From NCBI GenBank assembly GCA_964599875.1, contig CAZRHE010000001.1, forward strand, positions 1 through 64,000: DNA of 64,000 bases, given 5' to 3'. The stretch comes from RGIG4097 sp964599875 (GTDB lineage Bacteria; Bacillota; Clostridia; Christensenellales; CAG-917). Positions 42,844-51,401 of the stretch are shown one piece after another (positions within the stretch are counted from its first letter, which is position 1; each line of letters opens with the position of its first letter). A program made the position numbers and the translations under genes. The notes beneath the pieces are model-generated. The model was not told the DNA's origin. It made no database searches and saw only the letters and a list, made by a program, of their open reading frames with translations.

Positions 42844-42866
42844 TTTTTAATAATACTAAAAGGCAT

Positions 42867-42892
42867 AAAAAAAAGCGCGCGGAATCGCGCGC
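42867..42892 (-). terminator. Terminator of the coaX-hom-malQ-PPTase-acpP operon
   Basis: Seven-base-pair stem GCGCGCG/CGCGCGC with a four-base loop, followed on the minus strand by eight T residues, 27 bases past acpP. Confidence 0.92.
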
Positions 42893-42918
42893 AAAAAATC
42901 TATGGTCGAATATGATTT

Positions 42919-43149
42919 TTAGATGCGTTTTTCGATATAGGACACGACGTCGTTTATCGTCGTCATTCCTTGCACCGCACCTTCTTCCACTTCGATGCCG
43001 TACTTGTCTTCGACTTCCATAAGCATGGAAACTATGTCGAGGCTGTCGCAACCAAGGTCTTTGATGATGTCCTTGTCGGGTGCGATATCCGCTGCGTCTA
43101 CGCCCATTTGTTCTGCGATTATTTCTTTGATGTCGTCGATGATTGCCAT
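42919..43149 (-). CDS. acpP: Acyl carrier protein
   Basis: 76 residues, acidic, four-helix ACP. The phosphopantetheine attachment Ser is S36 in LGCDSLDIVSMLMEVED. Carries acyl chains as thioesters. The ribosome binding site is AAGGAG. It is immediately downstream (18 bases) of a phosphopantetheinyl transferase that would convert it to the holo form. No fatty-acid synthesis genes are adjacent, so it may be a secondary ACP rather than the housekeeping one. Confidence 0.93.
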   Translation of the reverse strand: MAIIDDIKEIIAEQMGVDAADIAPDKDIIKDLGCDSLDIVSMLMEVEDKYGIEVEEGAVQGMTTINDVVSYIEKRI

Positions 43150-43167
43150 ATTTTTCTCCTTGAAAAA

Positions 43168-43662
43168 TTATTTTAGCGCAAGAGGGTCAACCTCGTATGC
43201 GTATATGTTTTGTTCAACCGCGCAAATGCACGCGTGATATCCGGGGAACGGGTCGAAGTGCTCGAAATGCACGAAGTCGGGGATAGGCTTCTTAATTGCC
43301 GCCAGTCCTTCTCCGGTCATTTTGACGTAACTTTCTTTCTCCGTCCACTTCTCGAAAAACTCCTCGTCCGAGTCCGCCGTAATCCCGAAACGCGAGAAAT
43401 CTTTTTTGTACGGGCGTATCTTTTCAACGTCCACTCCTATCTCCGTATCGGACACCGCAAGCATGGTCACTCCGTCCGTATGTGCTATGTTAAAGTGCAC
43501 AAAATCGACGTTAAACCTCGGTTTGCGATTTTTTTCGCGAATTATCTCCACTTCTTCGGGGAGGTCGAGACAAAGCCCGAACATAAGATTTCTGTATTGC
43601 TCGTAGCCGTATTTTATGAAGGTGTCGCTGTCCACCTTGTCGCGAACAAATAGTAGTATCAT
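43168..43662 (-). CDS. 4'-phosphopantetheinyl transferase, Sfp-like
   Basis: 164 residues from ATG 43662, which overlaps the malQ stop by four bases (ATGA); the longer open frame runs back through malQ and is not used. Signature residues IGVDVEKIRPYKKDF and FFEKWTEKESYVKMTGEGL, with the preceding FNIAHTDG, mark the Sfp/AcpT superfamily. Transfers phosphopantetheine from CoA to carrier proteins. It is shorter than Sfp (about 220), lacking part of the N-terminal half. The substrate is probably the adjacent ACP. Overlap with malQ suggests coupling of translation only. Confidence 0.88.
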   Translation of the reverse strand: MILLFVRDKVDSDTFIKYGYEQYRNLMFGLCLDLPEEVEIIREKNRKPRFNVDFVHFNIAHTDGVTMLAVSDTEIGVDVEKIRPYKKDFSRFGITADSDEEFFEKWTEKESYVKMTGEGLAAIKKPIPDFVHFEHFDPFPGYHACICAVEQNIYAYEVDPLALK

Positions 43663-45197
43663 TTGACGAGGACGGGATTGTTGCGCCCGTAAGTGTTGTT
43701 GATATCCAGATAAAAATCTCTGTCTACCGTGAGCATGAGTTCGTAAGGAAGTCGATAACGCCAGTTGCCCTCGGCTACCCCGGGAACGTTCATTCTCGTA
43801 TCTCCGCCGTAACCGAGTAGGTCTTGTACGGGGAATATCGCAAGCACCGCCGACGATGCGACGACGGTCTTGATGATTGCTTTCGTCGAACCGCAAGACG
43901 GGCCGCCCGACGCCCAACCCGCGCCCTCGAATCCGCAATATTTGAGCGCGTAATTTCTTGCGCCCTCGTTGATTTCGTAGAGCCAGCCGAGTGTCGTATT
44001 GTTGTCGTGAGTGCCCGTGTAGGCGACGTTTGAAGATTGATAATTGTAGGGCAAGTGCACGCCGGGAGTGCCGTCGAATCCAAATTGGAAAACCCTCATC
44101 GTGGGTATGCCCGTCGAATCGATATACGTCCTGCAATCGTCGTCTATCTGTCCCAAATCCTCCGCTATAAACAGTGCGTTCGGGTTATCCTCTCTGATGA
44201 GGTCGAGGAGCGCGTCTTTGGGTCCCTCTTTCCATATGCCGTTTTTCGCCGTTTTATCTCCGTAAGGAATGGAGAAATAGGAATGGAACGCGCGGAAATG
44301 GTCAAGACGCAAAGCGTCGTACATTTTGAAACAATGCTTGACTCTCTTTCTCCACCACGAGAAGCCGTCCTCTTCCATTTTGGCAAAGTCGTAAAGGCAA
44401 TTCCCCCACACCTGTCCGTCCGCCGCAAAAGCGTCGGGAGGGACGCCCGCGACCGCCGTAGGACGATTTCTTTCGTCGAGTAGGAAAAATTTCCTGTTTG
44501 CCCAGACGTCCGCGGAATCCGTAGCGACGTAAAAAGGCAAATCCCCTATTATTTTCACGCCGTGCGCGTTTGCGCGACGCTTAACTTCGAGCCACTCAGA
44601 GAAAAATTCGTACTGTTCGAAAACGTAATAATCTATATCTCTTGCATATTGCCGTCTAATCTCATCCAATTTTTCGGGATTGCGATAGGCGAGCGCGTCT
44701 TCCCACTTATACCACTCCGCACCGAAATGCTTGACGCAGGTCATGTATAAAGCGTAATCGTCAAGCCAATCTTTCTCTTCTTCGCGGAATTTCGCCATTC
44801 CTTTGCGATATTCGGGCGTCAACCTTTCGTACGCAAGACCGAGCACCTTTGCCGAGTTGTCTTTTGCAAATTCGTAATCGACGAGATACGGCTCCCCTCT
44901 ATACTTTGCGTTTTCGAGTTCGTCCGCGGTTATAAGTCCCTTTTTGAAGAGTTCGATAGGACTGATATAAAGGCTGTTGCCCGCATAAGTCGAAATCCCC
45001 GAATAAGGAGAATTGCCGAGTCCTATCGTGGTTATGGGCAGAAGTTGCCACCAACGGAATCCCATATCCACCGCCATATCCACGAACATATCCACGTCTG
45101 CGGTAAAGCACCCTATCCCGAAAGGACTCGGGAAGGACGAAACGCTCATGAGAAGCCCTGCGGCTCGATTGAATTGCGCGTACTTTTTATCCGTCAT
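43659..45197 (-). CDS. malQ: 4-alpha-glucanotransferase (amylomaltase)
   Basis: 512 residues, GH77. Disproportionates maltodextrins in glycogen or starch breakdown. Features: N-terminal GLLMSVSSFPSPFGIGCF, WWQLLPITTIGLGNSPYSG, catalytic nucleophile region DALRLDHFRAFHSYF, acid/base in FIAEDLGQIDDD and the YTGTHDNNTTLGW loop. It overlaps both hom (four bases) and the PPTase gene, an unusual company for a sugar enzyme. Confidence 0.95.
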   Translation of the reverse strand: MTDKKYAQFNRAAGLLMSVSSFPSPFGIGCFTADVDMFVDMAVDMGFRWWQLLPITTIGLGNSPYSGISTYAGNSLYISPIELFKKGLITADELENAKYRGEPYLVDYEFAKDNSAKVLGLAYERLTPEYRKGMAKFREEEKDWLDDYALYMTCVKHFGAEWYKWEDALAYRNPEKLDEIRRQYARDIDYYVFEQYEFFSEWLEVKRRANAHGVKIIGDLPFYVATDSADVWANRKFFLLDERNRPTAVAGVPPDAFAADGQVWGNCLYDFAKMEEDGFSWWRKRVKHCFKMYDALRLDHFRAFHSYFSIPYGDKTAKNGIWKEGPKDALLDLIREDNPNALFIAEDLGQIDDDCRTYIDSTGIPTMRVFQFGFDGTPGVHLPYNYQSSNVAYTGTHDNNTTLGWLYEINEGARNYALKYCGFEGAGWASGGPSCGSTKAIIKTVVASSAVLAIFPVQDLLGYGGDTRMNVPGVAEGNWRYRLPYELMLTVDRDFYLDINNTYGRNNPVLVK

Positions 45198-46471
45198 TTT
45201 TCAACTCTGATAAGCGAAACGACCTTGTTTACACCCGAAAGACTTTCCGCCTCCGCGATTGCTTTTCTGATATTGCTTTCCGCGGTCGCGTGGGTGATGA
45301 AGATGATATCCGCGTCGTTTTCGTTAGAAGATTTTTGCAATACGGTGTCGAGGGAAATATTGTTTTTCCCGAACACACCCGAGAGTTTTGACAAGGAGCC
45401 TTCTTCGTTGCTGACGTTTATTCTGAGATAATATTCGGAGCGGAAGTCGGTTGCGAAATCGTCGTTGTTGACTTCGGTTTCGTCCTCCCAATAGAAACGT
45501 CTGGGTTCGGATTGTTTTGCGGCAAAAACTATGTCGCTGACGATTGCGCTGCCCGTAGGAAGTGCGCCCGCGCCTCTGCCGTAAAGCATAATGTCGCCCA
45601 CGTTATCTCCTTGCACGAACACCGCGTTGAAAGAGCCTTTAATATCCGAAAGCGGGTGTTCATCGGGCAAAAACGCAGGATGAACCCTTGCTTCTATCTT
45701 ATCGCCCACTTTTTTGGATATCGCAAGAAGTTTCAAGGTGTAGCCGAATTCCTTGCCGTAGTTGATATCCTTGACGTCTATTCCCGAAATGCCTTCGCGA
45801 TAGATTTTGTCGATAGGCACTCTCTTCTTATATGCAAGGGAAGACAGAATGCTGTTCTTGTACATGGCGTCGAAACCGTCTACGTCCGCGGTGGGATTCG
45901 CCTCTGCGTATCCAAGGTCTTGCGCCGCTTTAAGGCAGGTTGCGTAGTCCACACCCTCGTCGCTCATTCTCGAAAGAATGTAGTTTGTCGTGCCGTTGAC
46001 TATGCCTTTGAGAGAAAGGATTTCGTTGCCCTGCATGCCGTCCGTAAGGGTGCGAATGATAGGCACTCCGCCGACGCAAGACGCCTCGAAATAAAGTCCC
46101 GCGTTTCCGCGTTTTGCCGCCGCCTCGAGTTCGAGCCAGTTTTTCGAGAACATTTCCTTGTTTGCGGTGACGATGCTCTTGCCCGCTTCCAAGCACTTGA
46201 TAAGGAAGGATTTCGCGGGTTCGATTCCGCCGAAAAATTCCGCCACTATCTGAATGTCGGGATTCGACGTAACGGCGGATATATCCGTCGCAATAATGGA
46301 CGGGTCTACGCCGAGTTCTTTACAACGCTCCAAGTTGCGTTCAAGCACGCATTTGACTTCGATATCCACGCCGTCGTTGCGTTTGATGTATTCTCTTTTC
46401 GAGGTTAGGATTTGATAAGTTCCTCCGCCTACGGTTCCAAGTCCCAAAAGGGCTACTCCGATTTTTTTCAT
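45194..46471 (-). CDS. hom: Homoserine dehydrogenase
   Basis: 425 residues. NAD(P)H-dependent reduction of aspartate semialdehyde to homoserine, the branch to threonine and methionine. The Rossmann start is IGVALLGLGTVGGGTYQIL; the catalytic region has GIVNGTTNYILSRM and LGYAEANPTADVDGFDA. A C-terminal ACT domain (LRINVSNEEGSLSKLSGVFG) is expected to bind threonine. 26 bases after coaX and overlapping malQ by four. Confidence 0.95.
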   Translation of the reverse strand: MKKIGVALLGLGTVGGGTYQILTSKREYIKRNDGVDIEVKCVLERNLERCKELGVDPSIIATDISAVTSNPDIQIVAEFFGGIEPAKSFLIKCLEAGKSIVTANKEMFSKNWLELEAAAKRGNAGLYFEASCVGGVPIIRTLTDGMQGNEILSLKGIVNGTTNYILSRMSDEGVDYATCLKAAQDLGYAEANPTADVDGFDAMYKNSILSSLAYKKRVPIDKIYREGISGIDVKDINYGKEFGYTLKLLAISKKVGDKIEARVHPAFLPDEHPLSDIKGSFNAVFVQGDNVGDIMLYGRGAGALPTGSAIVSDIVFAAKQSEPRRFYWEDETEVNNDDFATDFRSEYYLRINVSNEEGSLSKLSGVFGKNNISLDTVLQKSSNENDADIIFITHATAESNIRKAIAEAESLSGVNKVVSLIRVEK

Positions 46472-46497
46472 ATATTCTCCTAATGATTTTTTTCGCG

Positions 46498-47268
46498 TTA
46501 TTTGTTGAGATGATAGATATAATTCAATCCTCTGAGCGCAAGCGCGCGGTCGGTTATATCGATAAGGTCGGGTTCAACCTTTTCAATAAGTTCGCTGAGT
46601 CCGCCCGTTGCAACGACGATTGCCTCTTCCATTTCGGGAAGTTCCTTATATTTTTCCACCATATACTTGACTATGCCCGCATATCCATAGACTATGCCCG
46701 CCTGCATACAACTCTTCGTCCCCGTGCCCACTATGCTTATAGGCTTGTCGAGTTCGATACGAGGGAGTTTCGCCGCCGTATTGACGAGGGATTCGGTCGC
46801 GGTCTTTATGCCGGGAGCAATCGCTCCGCCGAGAAAATTGCCGTTTCCGTCCACAAGGTTGAAAGTGGTCGCCGAGCCGAAATCTATCGTGATGACGGGC
46901 CCGCCGTAGAAGTGATACGCCGCAGCCGCCCCCACCAGCCTATCAGAGCCGAGGTCGCAAGGATTGTCGTAATGCACGGTTATCCCCGTCTTCGTGGTAT
47001 GATTTATCACAAGGGGTTTTTGGTGCATATAGTATTCACACATATGCTCTATGGTATAGTTGAGCGCAGGAGCAACCGAGGACGCCACAACTCCCTTTAT
47101 ATCCGAAAACTTGCAACCCGACTGACGCAATAGGTCGTACACGACCATTCCGTATTCGTCCGCAGTATGCTTCGCCTCCGTGGAAACTCTCCAAGAGGAA
47201 ACGAGGTCATCCCCTTTGAACAAACCAAGTTTCACGTTGGTGTTGCCTATATCCATCGTAAGTAACAT
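46498..47268 (-). CDS. coaX: Type III pantothenate kinase
   Basis: 256 residues from ATG 47268 (MLLTMDIGNTNVKLGLF); a GTG at 47277 lies within the GGCGGTG ribosome-binding region. First step of CoA synthesis. ASKHA-fold motifs DIGNTNVKLG, GSDRLVGAAAAY, ITIDFGSATTFNLVDGNG and GGAIAPGIKTATESL mark CoaX rather than CoaA. First gene of a five-gene set ending in the ACP and its PPTase, which uses CoA, so the two ends of the operon are biochemically linked. Confidence 0.95.
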   Translation of the reverse strand: MLLTMDIGNTNVKLGLFKGDDLVSSWRVSTEAKHTADEYGMVVYDLLRQSGCKFSDIKGVVASSVAPALNYTIEHMCEYYMHQKPLVINHTTKTGITVHYDNPCDLGSDRLVGAAAAYHFYGGPVITIDFGSATTFNLVDGNGNFLGGAIAPGIKTATESLVNTAAKLPRIELDKPISIVGTGTKSCMQAGIVYGYAGIVKYMVEKYKELPEMEEAIVVATGGLSELIEKVEPDLIDITDRALALRGLNYIYHLNK

Positions 47269-47348
47269 TAAAGACACCGCCTTATAATATACTGTAATAT
47301 ATTATAACAAATAACCTCGTTTATATCAAGTCATATTTTCGTTGCCTT

Positions 47349-47813
47349 TCAATTTGCAAGAGCGATTGCGACGACGGCGACGAAAGCGTAACAATTAAAG
47401 ATGAAAACGGGAAGATAATAAAGCGCAATCCGCAACTCTTTCAAAAAGAATCTGACCGTTTGAACAAAGGATAGCGCAAACAAAATCGCCATAAATACGG
47501 CTGAAAGATACACGTTTCCAAGAGTGAAAAATGCAAAAACAAAAAGAATAGAAAACACCCCAGCACCCGCCAAAATCAGCGTGGACGGAAAAAAGTGTTT
47601 GCCGATAACAAGCCTCGAAACCACCGCGATATGCAAGACGTAAACGACTGCGATTATCAAAGAAAAAATTCCGCCTTTCGGCACGAAGACGGGTTTAACG
47701 AGCGAATTGTACCACTTAAAGTCTATGTTTAGACAAATCGAGCAAATCCAAGCGACCGCCGCAACGCACGCCGTCCCCGCCACTATTCCCGTAAGTTTCT
47801 TTATATTCTCCAC
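47349..47813 (-). CDS. TspO/MBR-family membrane protein
   Basis: 154 residues, five transmembrane helices. It keeps the family opening WYNSLVKPVFVPKGGIFSLI (the WY..L.KP motif) and helical periodicity, but has fewer Trp than typical TspO. Members bind porphyrins or sterol-like ligands and relate to stress. Monocistronic, with 80 bases to coaX. Assignment rests on the WYNSLVKP motif and helix count. Confidence 0.82.
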   Translation of the reverse strand: MENIKKLTGIVAGTACVAAVAWICSICLNIDFKWYNSLVKPVFVPKGGIFSLIIAVVYVLHIAVVSRLVIGKHFFPSTLILAGAGVFSILFVFAFFTLGNVYLSAVFMAILFALSFVQTVRFFLKELRIALYYLPVFIFNCYAFVAVVAIALAN

Positions 47814-47912
47814 ATAAAATCTTATTTCGCGAGAGCAAAACTATGAACACAAATTCTCGAATTTGCGTATGGTAAAGTAGGAGCAATCCGAGTAATAATG
47901 GAGGTATACATA

Positions 47913-48083
47913 ATGAACGGCTTCTTTGCAAACGGTGGAACAAACTGCGGTGGCGGAAATTGCGACTGCCTCTTGCTCATACTCTTGATTTGTTGCTGTG
48001 GCTGTAACGTCTGCGACGTACTCCCCTGGCTTCTCATCATGAACTGTTGCGGCGGCACCGGACTCGGCTGTAGCTGCAAGTAA
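47913..48083 (+). CDS. Cys-rich small protein (12 Cys in 56 residues)
   Basis: 56 residues from ATG 47913, which has GGAGGT seven bases upstream; ATG 47898 is too close to that site. A Gly/Cys-rich start (FFANGGTNCGGGNCDC) is followed by a short hydrophobic stretch LLLILLICCCGC, then NVCDVLPWLLIMNCC and GLGCSCK. Similar Cys/Leu-rich miniproteins occur in Clostridia and are often linked with spores or envelopes, but I know no proven role. It has its own terminator and no partner gene. Twelve cysteines suggest metal binding or a disulphide or crosslinked coat. Confidence 0.78.
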   Translation: MNGFFANGGTNCGGGNCDCLLLILLICCCGCNVCDVLPWLLIMNCCGGTGLGCSCK

Positions 48084-48098
48084 GTCCAATCGGACGGA

Positions 48099-48130
48099 AA
48101 AACCGCTTCCGCACTCGCGAAAGCGGTTTT
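48099..48130. terminator. Terminator of the Cys-rich gene
   Basis: Ten-base-pair stem AAAACCGCTT/AAGCGGTTTT with a 12-base loop. Also in position to end the minus-strand MORN/LRR gene. Confidence 0.8.
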
Positions 48131-48191
48131 ATTTTCATCTCGTCAAAAAACCAACCGACTCATACTATTATTGCGAATTGTCGGAATTTTC

Positions 48192-50165
48192 TTATTGATA
48201 TCTTATTATTCCGTCGTTGCAATATACGACGTCCACACCGGTTTTTAAACGTTTCTCGCGTTTATAGAAATTAATCCTTTGCCACTGTAATTTCGTGCCT
48301 TCAAAGCGAATCGAAATTCCACCGCAATTGACAAAGGCGTCAGCATGAATTCTATTTACACTATTCGGTATCGTCACCGAAGAAAGCCTGTCGCGACCAG
48401 AAAACTCATAAGCGTCTATTTCTGTTATTCCATACAAAAGAGTCACTTCACCTTCGATGCATTTCGGCACGGTATGAATGGACTTGTCGGATTTGTTGTA
48501 TAGAATGCCGTCTTTGCTTGCGTATTTTTCATTGTTTTCCGCCACGTCTATTCGCTCTAAACTTTGGCAATCCAAAAATGCGCCGACGGCAACTTCTACC
48601 ACGCTGTCGGGAATCGTTACGTTTTCTAAATAAATACATTTAGCAAATGCGTACGCTCCTATCTCGACCGTCCCTTCTTTTATTGTAACGGAAGTTTCTG
48701 CCGTCGTTTCATCATAGCCGTTTTTATAGCAGTATGCCACGTTATCGACGTATATCATCCCGTTCGGCTGACTGTTATACCAAGCAATAAGCCACGGTGT
48801 TTCATCACAAGCCTTCAAAACGTCGACGAACTTAACGCTTTTAGGGAATATAACTTTTTCAAGACTCGTACAGTTGCTAAACGCATCTTCCCCGATCTTC
48901 GTTACGCTGTCGGGAATAGTAACGCTAGTGAGATTCTCGCATCCATAGAAAGCGGCGCAGCCGATACTCGTTACGCTATCGGGAATAGTAATATTTGTAA
49001 GACCTTCGCAATCTCCGAAAGCCTCGTCGCCGATACCGAGCGTTCCCTCTTTAATTTCAATTGAAGTTCCGTCAGGCATTTCACCTTTATACGTATAAAC
49101 GACTTTTCCTACGTAAACCACTCCGTCGGGCTGATTGTTAAACCATGCCGTATTTTCAAACGCAAAACTATCCGTACTCGTAACGCTGTCGGGAACGGTT
49201 ATACCCGTAAGATTAGTACAATTGGCAAAAGCAGTACAGTTGATACGAGTGATACCATCCAAAATCACGATGTGACCCTTAATGCCTTCCGGAACGGTAT
49301 GGATACGATTCTTTGCGACGTTATATAAAACGCCGTCTTGGCTCGTGTACGTTGAATTTCCTTCCGCGACCATTATATTTTCAAGCGCTTTACATCCCAT
49401 GAAGGCATTCCAATCGATTGACTCAACGCCTTTTCCTATGCTCACGCTTTTAAGATTCACACAATCGCAAAAAGCGCAATCGCCGATGCTTTTTACGCTA
49501 TCAGGAATTTCAACGCTATTAAAATCTACGCATCCCATAAATTCGGAATCATTGATTATCGACGTTCCTTCCGGGACGTAAAGCGTACCATCGACCACCT
49601 TCAACGATGATTTAAATCGAGGTATAAATTCACCGTCTATGTATTCGCCCTGTTTTTTCGTATCGTCGGCAAAATACATACACCCTATACCCTGCGACGA
49701 AAAACCTTTGAATTTTCCGACGAACATATCACCGTTTGCAAAATACACGTTAAAATTGCCGCACGGTTCTCCGTCTTTAAATCTTCCGACGAACTTTGCA
49801 TCCAATGTATAAAAAACGCCGCATCCGCACCATAAGTCGTTTTTCCATTCCCCTTCATATCGGTTGCCGCTCTCGTAATAATAAGTTCCATACCCGTGGA
49901 ATTTGTCGTCATTCCACTCTCCGACGTACTTTTCTCCACAAGGCCAATCGTAAGTGCCGAAACCGCATTTCAAATCGTTTTTCCACCCTCCCGAGTATAC
50001 GTCGCCACTAGGCCAAAACATGGTGCCTTGCCCATGCTTTTTGCCGTTTACACATTCACCTTCATAGACGGTTCCCGAATTGCTGTAAAATACGCCTTTG
50101 CCGTTCGGTTTTCCGTTCTTAACTTCGCCTTCGTAATATCCAAAGTCAAAATCTAATCTTGCCAT
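48192..50165 (-). CDS. MORN-repeat and BspA-type leucine-rich-repeat fusion protein
   Basis: 657 residues, no signal peptide. Residues 1-190 are about eight MORN repeats (YYEGEVKNGKPNGKGVFY, YSGGWKNDLKCGFGTYDW and so on). From about 200 onwards come BspA-like LRR_5 repeats (NSVEIPDSVKSIGDCAFCDC, NITIPDSVTSIGCAAFYGC, SVTIPDSVTKIGEDAFSNC), interrupted by inserts of the form GVLYN...IHTVPE. MORN domains bind membranes or proteins and BspA repeats bind partners. Because it lacks a secretion signal it is presumably cytoplasmic or exported by another route. The ribosome binding site is AAGGGG. Monocistronic; repeat number has probably varied by recombination. Confidence 0.88.
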   Translation of the reverse strand: MARLDFDFGYYEGEVKNGKPNGKGVFYSNSGTVYEGECVNGKKHGQGTMFWPSGDVYSGGWKNDLKCGFGTYDWPCGEKYVGEWNDDKFHGYGTYYYESGNRYEGEWKNDLWCGCGVFYTLDAKFVGRFKDGEPCGNFNVYFANGDMFVGKFKGFSSQGIGCMYFADDTKKQGEYIDGEFIPRFKSSLKVVDGTLYVPEGTSIINDSEFMGCVDFNSVEIPDSVKSIGDCAFCDCVNLKSVSIGKGVESIDWNAFMGCKALENIMVAEGNSTYTSQDGVLYNVAKNRIHTVPEGIKGHIVILDGITRINCTAFANCTNLTGITVPDSVTSTDSFAFENTAWFNNQPDGVVYVGKVVYTYKGEMPDGTSIEIKEGTLGIGDEAFGDCEGLTNITIPDSVTSIGCAAFYGCENLTSVTIPDSVTKIGEDAFSNCTSLEKVIFPKSVKFVDVLKACDETPWLIAWYNSQPNGMIYVDNVAYCYKNGYDETTAETSVTIKEGTVEIGAYAFAKCIYLENVTIPDSVVEVAVGAFLDCQSLERIDVAENNEKYASKDGILYNKSDKSIHTVPKCIEGEVTLLYGITEIDAYEFSGRDRLSSVTIPNSVNRIHADAFVNCGGISIRFEGTKLQWQRINFYKREKRLKTGVDVVYCNDGIIRYQ

Positions 50166-50414
50166 AACGTTGCCCCTTTACATAGTAAACACATTATATC
50201 AACTGAATTAGCAATATTCAAGTGGCAAAATCATAAATTTAGGCGACAATACGGCACTTATATGCATCCTAATATATAGGCGTCATAGATACGAGAACTC
50301 CCACAAGATACGGGCAAAAAGTTTGCGACTCGATTGAATATAGGGATTTCGTCTTAATTGTCAATACAATATCAGTTTTAACTGTATTGTTGACTTTGAT
50401 ATGAAATCACCTAA

Positions 50415-51188
50415 TTAAGCAAAATACGAAACGGTTCCTCCGACAACGGATACAGACATTTTTTCGCCTTTAATAGATGCGGAGAATCCAAGATCCGTAA
50501 TCGAAATAGTAAAACTTACCTGAACGCCTTCCGTTACGTTTCCGAGTTGCTTTACAGTGCTATAAAGTTGCGAATTATTCTTATCATAAATCACGACTTT
50601 GACTTCTAAATCCTTGATATCCGTTTGAGGAGTCAACACTATCTTTTGTCCCAAACTCGATATATCCAATTGCGAATCTATGGTTATATCACTGTTATAC
50701 GCAGACCTACTTAAAAGTTTCAAATTGCCGTCGCTGTTCCCTGCTTTTTCGTTAATTACATATTTGATTACGCCAAACAATACAAGCCCAATTACCAGTA
50801 AAACGACGAAAGCAATAAGGCATCCGTGCGATTTATTTTCAGGTTCTGCAGAATTCCTAACAGCCGTCGCCGACGGTTGCGGGATCGATTGTTTATTATT
50901 TTGAGAATTTAAATTTTCATTAAATGCTGAAGTTTTAGATTGGGCGCTATTTTGCGAACGTCGTGTGGTTTCAGAAATATTTACAGTAGGTTTTTTGACG
51001 ACTGCCGCATTCTTTACTATATCATCGTTAGCAACTTCTGCGTTAAGACTTTTACGTTCAAATGCAGTACGTTCAGCCGTACTTATCGAACGATTTTCGT
51101 TATAAAAATCCTTATCCTGTTTTTTACCGCAATAACAACAGAACACAGAATCGTCGCTTATTTCTTTTCCGCAAGAACTGCAATACAT
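50415..51188 (-). CDS. Zinc-ribbon membrane protein
   Basis: 257 residues. An N-terminal double CxxC zinc ribbon (MYCSSCGKEISDDSVFCCYCGKK) is followed by a Ser/Asn-rich disordered linker (about 25-120), one transmembrane helix (GCLIAFVVLLVIGLVLFGVI, about 124-145) and a C-terminal beta-rich domain of about 110 residues outside the membrane (DITIDSQLDISSLGQKIVL...). This is a common clostridial layout with no assigned function; the zinc ribbon faces the cytoplasm. It lies behind a 250-base AT-rich gap with no other gene that I can see. Confidence 0.8.
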   Translation of the reverse strand: MYCSSCGKEISDDSVFCCYCGKKQDKDFYNENRSISTAERTAFERKSLNAEVANDDIVKNAAVVKKPTVNISETTRRSQNSAQSKTSAFNENLNSQNNKQSIPQPSATAVRNSAEPENKSHGCLIAFVVLLVIGLVLFGVIKYVINEKAGNSDGNLKLLSRSAYNSDITIDSQLDISSLGQKIVLTPQTDIKDLEVKVVIYDKNNSQLYSTVKQLGNVTEGVQVSFTISITDLGFSASIKGEKMSVSVVGGTVSYFA

Positions 51189-51354
51189 TTTATCCCTCGT
51201 TAAAACTTAATCATCTGCGTCTACGGCACATAAATGCACGTTCGTTCGATACGTCTATTTTAGACTAATAAAATTTTACAAATCGTTTCGGTTGTTGTCA
51301 ATAAAAAGCAGCACGAATCTAAAAAATCGGATACGACCTTCATGTTCGTAAGCA

Positions 51355-51384
51355 AAAAAATCCCGACGGGTGTCGGGATTTTTT
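51355..51384 (-). terminator. Terminator of the glycyl-tRNA synthetase gene
   Basis: Stem ATCCCGAC/GTCGGGAT with a GGGT loop, extended by A/T runs on both sides. Confidence 0.9.
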
Positions 51385-51401
51385 GTGGTTTTCGCTATGT
51401 T

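Noticed and set aside
43168..44136. A 322-residue version of the phosphopantetheinyl transferase
   Set aside because: The first 158 residues lie in malQ out of frame; the ATG overlapping the malQ stop gives a proper family-sized protein.
48192..50165. A secreted BspA-like adhesin
   Set aside because: The N-terminus starts directly with MORN repeats and has no signal peptide, lipobox or cell-wall anchor.
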